Source: Sialis fuliginosa (taxonomy: Eukaryota > Arthropoda > Insecta > Megaloptera > Sialidae). From it: a stretch of DNA of 64,000 nucleotides. The DNA is taken from assembly GCA_961205875.1 (NCBI GenBank), contig OY540816.1:22702701-22766700 (forward strand). The letters run 5' to 3'. Below are positions 1 to 12,000 of this stretch, in pieces. Numbering within the stretch: position 1 is the first letter of the stretch; every line of letters begins with the position of its first letter. Both the position numbers and the translations under genes were made by a program. The notes under the pieces were generated by a model. The model saw only the letters and a program-made list of their open reading frames with translations, ran no database searches and was not told the DNA's origin.

Positions 1-181
1 ACTTTGTAACTACTGGCTCAAAAAATCTGAAAAAAAATTGGTAATGAGGCTGTGGTGAGACTACCAAAGAAAAATACTAAAGTCAACAATATAATTTTAA
101 ATTTTGGAATAATAGGGAGGGACGTCATAGAATTTGTGGGGTGTCAAAATATAGATATCAATTAGTAGAATTTTTTTTTTT

Positions 182-360
182 TATACTAATATTATAAATG
201 CGAAAGTGTGTCTGTCTGTCTCTCTGTCTGTTTGTTACCTTTTCACGGCTAAACCGCTGAACCGATCTTGATGAAATTTGACAGTAAGATAGCTTGCATA
301 CTGGGAAAGGATAAAAGCTACTTCGATTCCCGAAAAACAACCCCTAAGGAATTGCAAGGA
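182..360 (+). repeat. Interspersed repeat, ATTATAAATGCGAAAGTG family, copy 1
   Basis: The stretch opens with ATACTAATATTATAAATGCG, runs through a TCTGTCTG-rich part, and continues into 'CTAAACCGCTGAACCGATCT' and 'GATGAAATTTGACAG'. Two related copies lie nearby (about 752-835 and 1721-1872). This sequence type is a familiar dispersed repeat of insect genomes, especially Lepidoptera. No coding capacity is visible. The exact class (Helitron-, SINE- or MITE-like) cannot be decided from one window. Confidence 0.75.
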
Positions 361-400
361 GGTGGACAAGTTTGTATGGGAACATTTTTTTGGTCATTAA

Positions 401-736
401 TATTTCACCCCCTGTCACATATGAAGAGTTGTAATTGGTTTCATTGTATCCGGCGGGAAAAATACTACGTGGGTAGGGGTTTTAGGGGGAAAATCAACCC
501 CCTAACTTGCATAGGATTCGAGATATTTACGATTTTGTATAATGAATGAAAACCAAAAAAAATTTTTTTTTAAATATTTGACCTCCTATATATTCACATA
601 TAGAGGGTTGTAATTAGTTTTATTAGATTCGGTAGGAAAAATTCTACGGGAATGGAGGTTTAGAGGGAAAAACAGTCCCCTATCTCACATAGGAGTCGAG
701 ATATTTACAATTTTGTACAATGAATGAAAACCAAAA
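401..736 (+). repeat. Two tandem degenerate units of about 160 bp
   Basis: Units at about 401-558 and 574-736 share, in the same order, a start like TATTTCACC or TATTTGACC, a 'GTTGTAATTRGTTT' core, 'GGAAAAATWCTACG', 'GAGATATTTAC' and the end AATGAATGAAAACCAAAA. A third copy sits in inverted orientation at 1971-2085. No open reading frame of interest is present. The units are probably part of the same repeat cluster as the flanking ATTATAAATGCG copies. Confidence 0.65.
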
Positions 737-751
737 TACCGAAATATTCCG

Positions 752-835
752 TACTTATATTATAAATGCGAATGTGGGTCTATCTTTCTGTCTGTTACTT
801 TTTCACAGCTAAACCGATCTTAATGAAATACCACT
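752..835 (+). repeat. ATTATAAATGCG repeat, copy 2 (short)
   Basis: TTATATTATAAATGCGAATG is followed by the 'TCTGTCTGTTACTTTTTCAC' and 'CTAAACCGATCTTAATGAAA' parts found in the copy at 182-360. It is cut off by the start of the piggyBac-like fragment at 854. Confidence 0.65.
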
Positions 836-853
836 TTTTTGGGTAACGGCAAT

Positions 854-1703
854 TTAACCCATTAAGGACCAAAATAACAATTTTTTCGTCAATCTTTGAG
901 CTCCAAACTCATTAAGAATAATGGAACTAATATAAATAAAAGTAATGTATTTTACTATTTTCGAGTGTGCTCTTTCGATTTCCGGGTTCAAAATTGCATT
1001 TTTATGGCTCTGAAAAAAATATGGCGGATTTTAAATCGAAAAGTATCAAAAAATAAGAGATTTTTTATTTTCACTTTTTTTCAAGTCGAAAGAGTATCAG
1101 AATTGAATTGAAACTATGATCAACGGTGATCGGAGGTATCAGAGTTTAAGAAAACATTTTTTTTTGTCACCTTAAACCATTTAAAACTCACCAAAATGGT
1201 AAAAATAATAAAAAAAATTCTAAAATTAAGATTTTTTTTGTATCATGCTTTTATGAGCTACTTATAATAAAAGTGAAATTCTATGTTAAATACACTATTA
1301 CAGTAAATATTTTCACTCATTCCCCGTTTTTAATTCAATATGGTGGGGGTAAAAATTTAAAAATCATCATTTTTTTCGGAATTTTTAGTGATAAAACATT
1401 ATAAACTACATGTTTTATATCTTTCAGTCATATTCAAATTACTGTGTACATTTTGGGGTGCTTTTTTATTGTGAGTCCCCTTGCCTCTCTCTGATAGCTG
1501 ACTTATTGTAGTCTTTGTTTTTGAAACACATCGAAAAATCTCGTCACATTCCTTACACAATATTCTAGTTCTTATTGGACAATTTGAACAAGCTTTCAAT
1601 GTTTCAAGCCGAGATTTTACGTGTGGTTTTCGACGTTTCAGCTTACCTTTTAGAATGTAATGTTTAGTAATAGAAATCGTGAAATCTTTTATTCCAATTT
1701 TTT
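854..1703 (-). mobile_element. Decayed piggyBac-like element fragment with transposase C-terminus
   Basis: At 854-860 the sequence TTAACCC, followed by ATTAAGGACC, looks like a piggyBac target site plus terminal repeat. On the minus strand, about 1703-1399 reads as a peptide with KDFTISITKHYILKG, then KRRKP, then a cysteine block CSNCPIRTRILCKECD. This resembles the Cys-rich tail of piggyBac transposases. The frame is closed upstream by a stop near 1706, and the catalytic DDD part is missing, so this is a dead fragment. The ATTATAAATGCG copy at 1721 abuts it. The family call is from motif memory and is moderate. Confidence 0.5.
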
Positions 1704-1720
1704 TTCATTGCTTTAAATCC

Positions 1721-1872
1721 ATACTAATATTACATATGCGAAAGTGTGTTTGTCTGTTTTTTTTTACCTTTTCACGACTAAACCGATGAACCGATCTTCA
1801 TGAAATTTGGCTGGAAGATAGCTTGCATCCTGAAGAACGACATATGCTACTTTGTATCCCGAAAAATGTATT
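1721..1872 (+). repeat. ATTATAAATGCG repeat, copy 3
   Basis: ATACTAATATTACATATGCG, then a T-rich part, then ACCGATCTTCATGAAATTTG, 'GGAAGATAGCTTGCATCCTG' and 'TATCCCGAAAAA'. The order matches copy 1 through to the CCCGAAAAA end. Confidence 0.7.
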
Positions 1873-1970
1873 AGATAAAAAAATGGGTGTGTAAAATTTT
1901 ACCTGTTTATCGATTATCATACAAAAATTTGTATTATCTATATGTATTATTTACCTAACCGAACTTAAAA

Positions 1971-2085
1971 AATTGTAAATATTTCGGCTCCTATGCGAGA
2001 GAGGGTACTTCCCCATAGTATTTTTCCCGCCGGATCGAATGAAAATAATTACGACTCTCCATACGCGACAGGGGATGCAATATTA
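1971..2085 (-). repeat. Inverted copy of the 160-bp unit
   Basis: Read on the minus strand this matches the units at 401-558 and 574-736, including the shared CGAGATATTTACAATTT-type end and the GGCGGGAAAAATACTATG-type part. Confidence 0.6.
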
Positions 2086-3068
2086 AATTATTATTTTTTC
2101 TGTTTTTCTTTATATGTAGAAACATTCCAGCCGTCGCGTCGGCCTAAAAAAAGGATTTTTATTTCTTCAAAATATCAAAAAAATGTACATAAATAATAAA
2201 AATTTCGATGATATTTGGTCAAAAGTAATTTTAATAAATAATATTTGAGAAATAAAAACAAAAGAATTTTTAATTTTCATTGAAGAAGATAAAAAAACTT
2301 ATTTTGTATATATTATTATATGTAATATGTATCGGTCCACAATCCATATTCTATGTTTAAAGCAATGTAGATACAAAAAACCGCAGAACCATATTTTTAG
2401 TTTTGATATATTTTTATATTAATTTGAAATGAATAAAACGATCAATCTAATTTTACTTATTATATCATCAGTAATGTAACATCGCGTCACAAATTTAAAT
2501 TTCTTACAACTTATAAAAACCTATTTTAAAGCAAAAATCTATTATATTATTGATAGCAGCAATTATCTCAAATAATTTTAACATTACATATTTTTTTTGT
2601 TTTATTTAAAAGAAAAAGATAATAAGTAACGAATATTTCTTGCAACGTTCTTGCCGCCTTTGTATCACGTATCAGCCGACTTAAAATAATGTAAACAAGA
2701 CGTTCGTAAATCATTTCAGAAGGGCGGAGCTTAAAATCTGACGATTTAGCAGAGTCGAAAACCAGATATTTCATATGTATAATTAATAATTTTTTCAATA
2801 GATACCAGCACTTCCTGGGGCTCAAATAGTGCATGGTTCATATATCTACTGCGTTTCAACTCTCCCGTATACGTTGTTTCTCTTGTTATTTTTTACTCAA
2901 TGCCGAAGCCAACTTCAGATTGGTTTAATAGTTCACAACAATCAAATACAGATTTGGTTTGAATATCGGCTAATTCAGTTATTTTCAAATTACAACAATC
3001 AAAACTGAATTACAGATTCCTGTATTGTTTTAGTTCGAATATTAGCTAATTTTGTTCATTGTTTACAG
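2086..3068. other. Non-coding, AT-rich; no feature recognised
   Basis: No open frame resembles a known family. It probably lies in an upstream intron of the PfkB gene, because the exon at 3069 begins directly after a clear acceptor (TTTACAG). No 5' exon of that gene was recognised here. Confidence 0.5.
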
Positions 3069-6000
3069 TTGGATGCGTCAACTTACAATGGATCTTTCGC
3101 GTATTCTGCAGGAGGAGTTGGAAGAAACGTTTGTGATGCAATGTACAAGTTAGGGGCAGCTACACCTACAGCTTTTATATCAGCCATAGGCGGCGATCCA
3201 GGGTCTGAATTAATTAAACGGTCGTTAGGACCGCTAGGGTCGAAGTTGGAGCAGTTTATTAAGTATCAGACAACGCATTTTATTGGGATTTTTGATAATA
3301 GTGGGGAGTGTCGAATGATGGTCGGAAATGGAGATATTAATAATGAAATAAATCCGAATTTGGTAATTATTTTTAAAATTAAGTATCTGGATTAATTTTA
3401 ACATTAAAAAAAATTGTAGATTCGAAAATATGAAGATGTAATTAAAAATTCCCCTCTTATCATAATTGATGGAAATTTATCATTGGACACTCTTAGCTGC
3501 ATTTTGAAAATGGCAGAGACATTCAACGTACCTGGTGAGTGATTTTTTTTTAAATTTCATAAAATATCAAAATTGCAACTTACCTCTGAAAATTTTATTT
3601 TTTGTTAAGGGTTCGCTAAAAATAATAAAATAAAAACATAAAAATATTTAATATACATGACTTTATTTTATAGAATAAAATAAAAATACATATTGCTTAA
3701 GAAAGTACAGATATGTTTTTCACATTTCAAAACGAAAATTTGAAAAAATGGACGGATTAAATTTACAAAACAAAAAATAGGTCATTATAAAAAGTACAAA
3801 CGATATAAAAAATCCAACTAACAAAAAAACATATAACTAATATCAGTTGCGTAACTACAAGTTGGCAGGACTGGCAAAACGTCATCGTCCAAAAGTCTTT
3901 TTTTGAGATTCACCTTAAAAATTTGCCAGGGCCTGAAAATTTGTAATTACGCCTCTGACTAATATTATCAAAAAACTATAAAATATATATTATAGTCCAA
4001 AATATAATATAGGGTTAGTTTTTTACAAAATATATATGATATAATATAATTATTCTACGTAGATTTTTTTCAAAATATTTAAAACTATTAAAAAGGCATA
4101 TTAGATTGACATTTCCGGAATTGACGATAATGTTATATTATTGGAAGTAATTACATTAAAATTTCAACACCACACTCAAGTTTGGAATGATTTTCAAACA
4201 TTTGACAACAAAAACCGTAACATAACCTCAAAAAAATATATTTGAAATTATGTTAGTAACATGTCCAATCTAACCTCAAAAATAATTATTATTTAGGTTA
4301 TACTACAGTAACTAGAAGTATAGTATGGACGTAATGTAGTGTTTCTTCAATATCACAAGAGAGAGAAAGCCTTTAATAAGAGAGATAGCTGTATTACAAT
4401 ACATTTTGTCATTTACCAACTGTCAAATGCATATAATTTTCTTAAGAAATGTTATTTTGAGTACAATTCCTTGAAAATATAAACGTTTTTTTGTGGTTAA
4501 CAAAGCTGAAGAAACTTGGCGGACGAATCAGAAGCTATGAACGTTTTAGCTTAATAATTTCAGCGAAAAATACACACATACCTTTCGAAAAAATTCTAAA
4601 TAACCTGAAAATTTGTACATACATTTATTTGGTCGTTATAAACAATATATAATCGATTTACACAGTAGGTAAATTAGAGACCCTTAACAATTGAGATATT
4701 TCCTTCTTTTTTTAGAAAAGTCAACTGTTTTTTCTAAAAATTTTCTATTTTTTAAGGATTTCTCAACAGTTTTTGGAGGCCCCAAATTATTTTCTGTATA
4801 AACCTCCTAACGGTTATAGCGTGGCCAGTGCTTTTTACCTGGTGACAGGTATCAAAAATTAGTTTTTTGAAAATATCGCCTTATTTATCAATTCTATGTC
4901 AAAAATGGTTATTATCAAAAATAAAGATAACAAAATTCTCTATAAAAAATATTCTATACGTTTATTTTGTACAATCGATCGATTCTGAGTAACATACATT
5001 CAATCATTTCTGCATAAAATATGTCAAAAATGAGTTTCTCTTAAATATCTCCGAATCTATAAGTCTTAGCACAAAATTACTTATTTTTAAAAACAAAGAT
5101 TAGAAAATTCTCTATAAAATAGTATATACAATTATTTTCTGTATTACTTTTAAATTAATATATTTAGAATTTTTCCGAAAGATAAACTGGTTTGAATTAA
5201 TCTAGTTACTGTAGGTAATACTACATAGTGAAATATCCAACATAACCTCAAAAACAATTACTATTGAGGTTACGTTAATGCAATTTCAAATCTAGCCGTT
5301 AGTTATTACAGGAACATTAGAAAGAGACAGATCACAAAAATGGCGTTATTTTTTGATATGGAATTAATAAAGTCCCTGTTATTTCTTTCCTAACCTATAA
5401 AAACTACTGACACATGCATTTTTCAATTTTAAAGCTAACAACAGTGTATAATATTTGAGATTCACGTTTACAAAAATACAAAAATACTGTGTCTGATAGA
5501 AACATAGCAAAAATCCAATCAAGCGTCTTTATAAAATCTTTAAATCTTAACAATAGGTACACCATAATACGGCAATAGTGGTTTCCAAGCGTTTTCAACA
5601 ATATAAAATTTTGGTGAAAATTTAGTTTAGCACGTACACACAGATTTCATACTTTTGTTTGTTGGTACTACGTTATTTGAATGTTGCGCGCGCGCATATT
5701 CGCATGCGCTCGGCCGGTATTCTTTCAATTGTTTATTTTGTTTTCAATAATTAACTTTTAAATTTAAACAGAACAATAATTATTTGTACTTTTTGTTCTG
5801 ATTCGTTTTAGCTGTTGATTAGCTCGTGTTTATACTTAATTCAACTATATTTTTCAAAAATCCTAAACAATAACTCCATAGTCCACGCAATCTTCGCCGC
5901 AACGAACTATATTTAAGATAATTATTTATAAAAGTTCGTTGCGGCAAAGATTGAATCCCCGTTTTTAACCTAACACCAAAACTAACCAACCTCCTTTCAC

Positions 6001-9000
6001 TCCAATAGATTGCCCTAACCAAAGACAGTTAACGTGTATATTATTAGAGCATCAACTCTATTTTGTTTTGGCGGTCGCATATATTATATATTCCACTGTA
6101 CCACTGACATAAATCACGCAAGTGTTTGTTTACCAACATACAAAAGAAAAAAAACTGAGCGAACGTGTTAAATTTTCGCCCACAATTTTATAACGATTAT
6201 ATCGGTGAAAATACTCGATGCATAAAATTTTTTAGATGATTCAATGATTTTTGGTATAAATGGTCTCATGCACTGAAAGAAAAAACATATATTCATGTTG
6301 GAAGATCGATATGTATAGTGTTTTATCTTTCTAACTTTATAACCTGCAAAAATAGTTATTGTTAATTTACCCCGCAACCCCCGCAAGGTTTAATGACTAA
6401 CATGAATATATTCATATAAAATACCAATACTATAAAAAAATACTAGCAAAACTCTTATATTTATAAACAAACTAGAAAGAAAAAATACACGACTTCTAAC
6501 ATTGATAAAAATTTAATTTAAACAATTTTCACTACTCCTAACACATTTCAATAATAAAAGATGGAAAAATTTGTACACGATTGACAAATAGAAATCTACT
6601 AAATAAATCACTACAATTCGCAATTATTTATTATTATTATACGTGCATTAGTAGCAGAGAACATAGAAACTATTTATTTATTGTCCTTGTTTAAACTAAT
6701 AAAAATGATTATTAATGCATAAAAAAAGCATACAACTAAAAACATACAAAATACTTTTGCACTAATATCGATAAGAGGTCATCCATAAATTACGTCACAC
6801 GTTACGGGGGGGTCTACAAAGTGTGACAAGGGGGGGGGGGGGAAGAATCACAAGAATTAATATGTTGTTAGTAACACAAGACCTGTGAAAAGTTATTGGG
6901 AAAATTTCAAAAGCCAATAAAAAAAATGTTTTTTTTTTGTTAATTTTAAGTACCTTAAAATTGTTTCGAAGTTTGTATGCCGTTACAACAGGGGGATGGG
7001 GGTCACACAAATGTGACAACCTTTGACAAGGCCAAGGGAGGGGAAGAGGGGGTAAAAAAACATGAAATTTATGTGACGTAATTTATCTATGGTCCCTAAT
7101 AAACAAAATATGATTGTTAATTCACACTATTATTGGAAAAAAATACATAAAACGTTAAATATATAAACGGGATGCATCCAATACTATAGAAGGGCGTATT
7201 TTATACTGATCTAAAAAGAGATACATCCCATACCACTAAAACATGGTGGGATATGTCCCACAAAATTGGTGGGATGCATCCCATACTGCAAAAAATCAAG
7301 GTGGGATAAATCCCACAACATTAAAACATGGTTGGATGTGCCCCATACAATTTGTGAGGCATTAAAATATGGTGGGATATATCCCACACCATTAAACTGT
7401 TGTGGGATATATCCCACAATATTTGTATGGTTATTCCAGCCCTTCCAATACTACAAAAAACAAGATTTTTATGTTGTGGGATGTATATCCCACAAAACTA
7501 ACAGGATAGATCTCATACAATAAAAATGCAATGAAATGGTCAGAACTAGAAGTGGGCAATTGTTTTTCATTTCAAGTTTAATTAACGTTACTGTCATTTG
7601 GTCCACTTGAAGTCTAAACACAAATAAAATTAGCGGGATGTCATCCCATATTACTGTCTAGTTACTCTGAAAGTATATCCTCTGCTGATAAAAAAACCTA
7701 AATAAACCTAATAATAACTACTCCTAGTACTCTGCGTTTCGGGATGCATTTGCATTACAAGATTACGAGATTCGCGTCTCTTCTCGTAACTTCGTTTCGT
7801 ATCGATATACAAAAACAAGGCTGCGAAACCGTGGAAAAACATCGATATAACGGCAAAGGCGAATGCCCAACTGACGTAGTTAAATGTAGGGTACATCAGC
7901 CAGTCACGGCGGTAGCAGCTACCTCCGAAAATAGCAACAGCTAAGAACAGGCAACCAGCTGAAAGAGATTTTAATGTTTATCTAGTACACAAACACGAAA
8001 TAAATAAAAAAAACTTACATGCGACAGCATTTGAGACGAAAGAAAGCCCACTGAGGATCCATTCATAACGTAAAACGAACTCAAGCGGGAACCGGCATAG
8101 TTCTAAAGCAATTATCACTTGCGATCCAAAACTCAACATAAAGGCTATAGTAACAAACGTTTGTACGATCATTAACCAGCCGGGAAGCAACCATTCACGG
8201 ATTACGTAATATTCCTTTAAAAATAAAAAAAACAGCGTTATACATAAATGAGCCATAAATAGTGAATATTACACTGTACCTCGCTAAAAATGTAGTGACA
8301 CCCAGTGAACAGGTGATCGAATTGATAATACGGATAACGGAATTGGTGGAAGCAATATTGCCATAGTCCCATGTGTTTGAAGTCAGAAAATGTCTCCTCG
8401 TAGGATTGTATCCAATATGGGCTGCAAAATGATATCAGAAGACATATTCCGGCAATGTAAGCTAATATTCCGCCGTACACCAAAAAATCTAAAAACAAAA
8501 CGTTTGTATTTATTTATGCATTTGACAGTGTTTGTGTGTTTTTCTTACTTGATGCTTTGGGGTATTCGTTTTTCGCGACCATTCTGACTTAAAACACTCA
8601 AATAAATATTGTTTTCAATGAAAAAAATCACATAAAATATTTAATAACAGAGAAACGTCAATTGCTATTTCACCATTTTAATTTTATATGCCACGCCTTG
8701 TGTATGACTTCACAACATTGATGGAATTTTAATAATTCAGCTAATTTCAATCAGGTGTTCATCACTGTAGCACAGACGTTACAGGGGTGCAAAAAATAGG
8801 TCATTCGTAATTATTTAATCAATTCATCATTTATAAAAATCTAATTATCCCCTCCCTGCAAATAGTTCGTATCAACATAAATATATATAAATCTGTAGAC
8901 TCGATCTGTTTTGAGTTTTAATGTCGTTTCAAAGAAAATTTAATTGTTTAAACATTTTTATCATTTAACAAGTGCCCAGAACTTTCAAAATTTTTCTTTT

Positions 9001-12000
9001 TTTATTGGTCATTGATGTTAATCGTACGCCACGGTGTGTGAAAAAAGAAACTATTCCTATCAGGTCAGTTGTTAGTTTGAAAAACGTATTTAATTAATAA
9101 ACACTGATTTAATTGTTTACTAAACATTGGTTAAAATAAGTTAGGTTAAATGACAACTGACCCGATTGCGTTAGTTTCGATTTTCACCACCATCGATGAC
9201 ACATACTAATATCCCGCATGACATGAAAACTACTTAACCGATTTTCATGGGATTTTCACTATTAGAAAGCCTGAAACCTTAGGATTAGTTAAGGATAAAT
9301 ATGATATAATTTAATTAGGACAGGCTCGTATTAATGGTTTAATGAATTATTATTTTCTAATAAAGTTATATAAAAATTAAAGGTGGATTTTTATTGTATG
9401 TATTGTATAAATTAAATAATACTTACTTATTTTACCGCAAGATGTCACTGCTATAATAAACATAAAAAAATATAGTTAATATTAAAAAAAATCTTTATTT
9501 CTTTATTTTATTATACAAAACAATTAGATAAAGGCCTCAAAATGTGCAAATACATTTACTTAAATCCTATATTTGTGTTATATCTATTCAATATATAATA
9601 AAATTAACAGATATACAAATATTTTTGATTTAATCATCAAATATCTTACATAAGGCAGCTTAGACCCAATATTTGGGGTTTTCTTATACATAATACTTAA
9701 ATTCTATAAACAGCTACAAAAATACATAAGTTTGTACAACTAAGGACGGAAATATATATCAGATCGTTGCGTTTAATAATAATAATAATAATAACATACA
9801 GAGTTGTGCAAAATTCACATGTTTTGAATCACCTGTATTATAAATAATTATCTAAAAAAAATTATATATTATAAAAATATTATTATGGTCAAAAATATGA
9901 TAAAAAGAAAAATAATACTATTTTTGAGATTACGAAAGTGGGGTTGGTTATAAAATACTTCTTGTCCGTAAAACTACACATTTTCACAATACGATTTGAC
10001 ATGCATACATGGAAAATACTGTCGTGGAAAAAAATTGGTCAAATTTGATTGTTTTTTTTTTTTTACTTGTACGGAGCGGAAAAAAAATAAAAATTATGTT
10101 ATTGGACGTTTTTTATGGCTGCAATTAAAAATTTTCAATTTTCGAATTTTTTTTTCGAAAATTTCAAAAAAAAATTTGATGGAATAAATCTGAAAAAATT
10201 CATAGATATTATTTGGCCAAAAATAAAAACTTTTTCCTTCTTGCAATTTTTCTCAAAAGCTGATGGTTTTTTTAGAAAAAAATATCAAAGAAAAAATTGC
10301 GATGAATTCTTTTTGAAATATTTTTTTCCACGAGCGTATTTCAATGAATATTTTATACATCATTTTCAAAATATACAGTGGAAATCGTTTAACACGTCAA
10401 CTACCAAACACAAATGCATCTTTTACCATACAAAAAAATATTTAAAATGTCTCATGAAAATAAAACCCTTTTGGGCAAAAAATAAATGCTGTAAACATGA
10501 CAAATTATGTGACAGTTAACGTGTTAATAATATCAAGCATTAAATTTTATTTTTACAACATACTACGACGAAAATGTAAATTATTTTAAAAATGGATGTC
10601 AAATTCAATGATAAATAAATTTTATATACTTAACTTTCTTTAAAACGTATTTTAAATATCTAAATTAAATAAACAATATTTTATTTAAAGGAAACTTAGT
10701 TTTTCCCTTATAATAAACAACGAAGCAACGCGTCTAAACCTTATGGCCTTCTGAACGAAAAACAAGCAGCCACAACGCCCCTAAGCTTTACTCTCATGTT
10801 CCAACTCGAACCTCGACTGCGATTCCCTGAACTGCCTCTGCTTCCTCGTCTGCACGTGCTCCTCTACAAGGAACAGCGTCCCCGACACAAAACACCCAAT
10901 GGCTCCAACTACAGCCAAGATAAACGAGTACCCAAACCAGTTATTCTCATATCCCGGCATCCAGCCGTCTCTGTTCGCCGTCAGGGCAAACACGACTACC
11001 GCGATACCAGATGAGACTCCGCACCCCATCAGTATCAAGCCGATAACTTTTATCAGAAGCGTAAAGCGTGACTGGTCTGGGCCGCAGCATAGGAAGTATA
11101 AAAGGACGAGAATCCCACACAAGCCGACTCCGATAAACGCTAAAGTGAAGAACAGTTGGGTAGCTACCATGAAATCTGTAAAGTAAAAACTGTTTTTAGT
11201 TGCGCTGGTTGAATTTATATGCGATAGAATATTACCTGGTATTGTATATCCTTTAATTTCATCGTACCCTTTAGTAAACGGATCGAAAATCCATCTGCAA
11301 CCGACGAAAAACCTTTCATATCGATTGTACGGATCTTCTAATGATCTGAAGCAGTGGGACCATAATCCAAAACGATCTAATTTAGCTCCTGTTATTCTGT
11401 AGTCGGAAACTAACCAACTAGCTGTACAAAATGCTACTACTATGCATATGAACGTAATGAGGAAGAAGAATATAGCAAAATTACCAGACAGTGATCGACG
11501 TTTCATTTTGCATCTGAAATGTAAAACAAAACTAAAACTTACAAGTCTTACAACAAAAACAATACTTGACTGTTTACTACGTAAAAGAAAACAAAATTTA
11601 TATTAGTTTGAACAAAAGTAAAAGTATTTACATTGTTAGTAAAAAATTATCAATATGAAGTAAATATTAATTAAAACTAATTAACACTAGTCAAAGTTTA
11701 TCTTAACACACACAAAATAACAAACGATGCCTTTGTATTATCTAAAAACAGTACATAATACATTTCATAACTATTTTCACTTTCCTGTACACAGGCGGGG
11801 GGCCCGTATTTTTCACTGGCCCCTATCCTTTAGAAATCTAAGACATTTTTTTAGGTTAATTATTTATTAATTTAACGACTAAAAACCAAAAATATATATT
11901 CACTTTATTCTTTAATATAAATAATAAAACATTTTTACATTTCTATAAAAAAACATTAAACTATTTGTTTTTTGTAAAGTTAGACCATTTAGCTTCTAAA

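Noticed and set aside
9996..10519. Frames of 63 and 134 codons rich in Lys, Phe and Asn
   Set aside because: Composition reflects A/T-rich simple sequence; no motif, no start context and no splice evidence.
10115..11506. Taking the 241-codon frame of claudin-like gene B as unspliced
   Set aside because: A 60-nt stretch with correct splice ends interrupts a block conserved in the neighbouring paralogue, so splicing is more likely.
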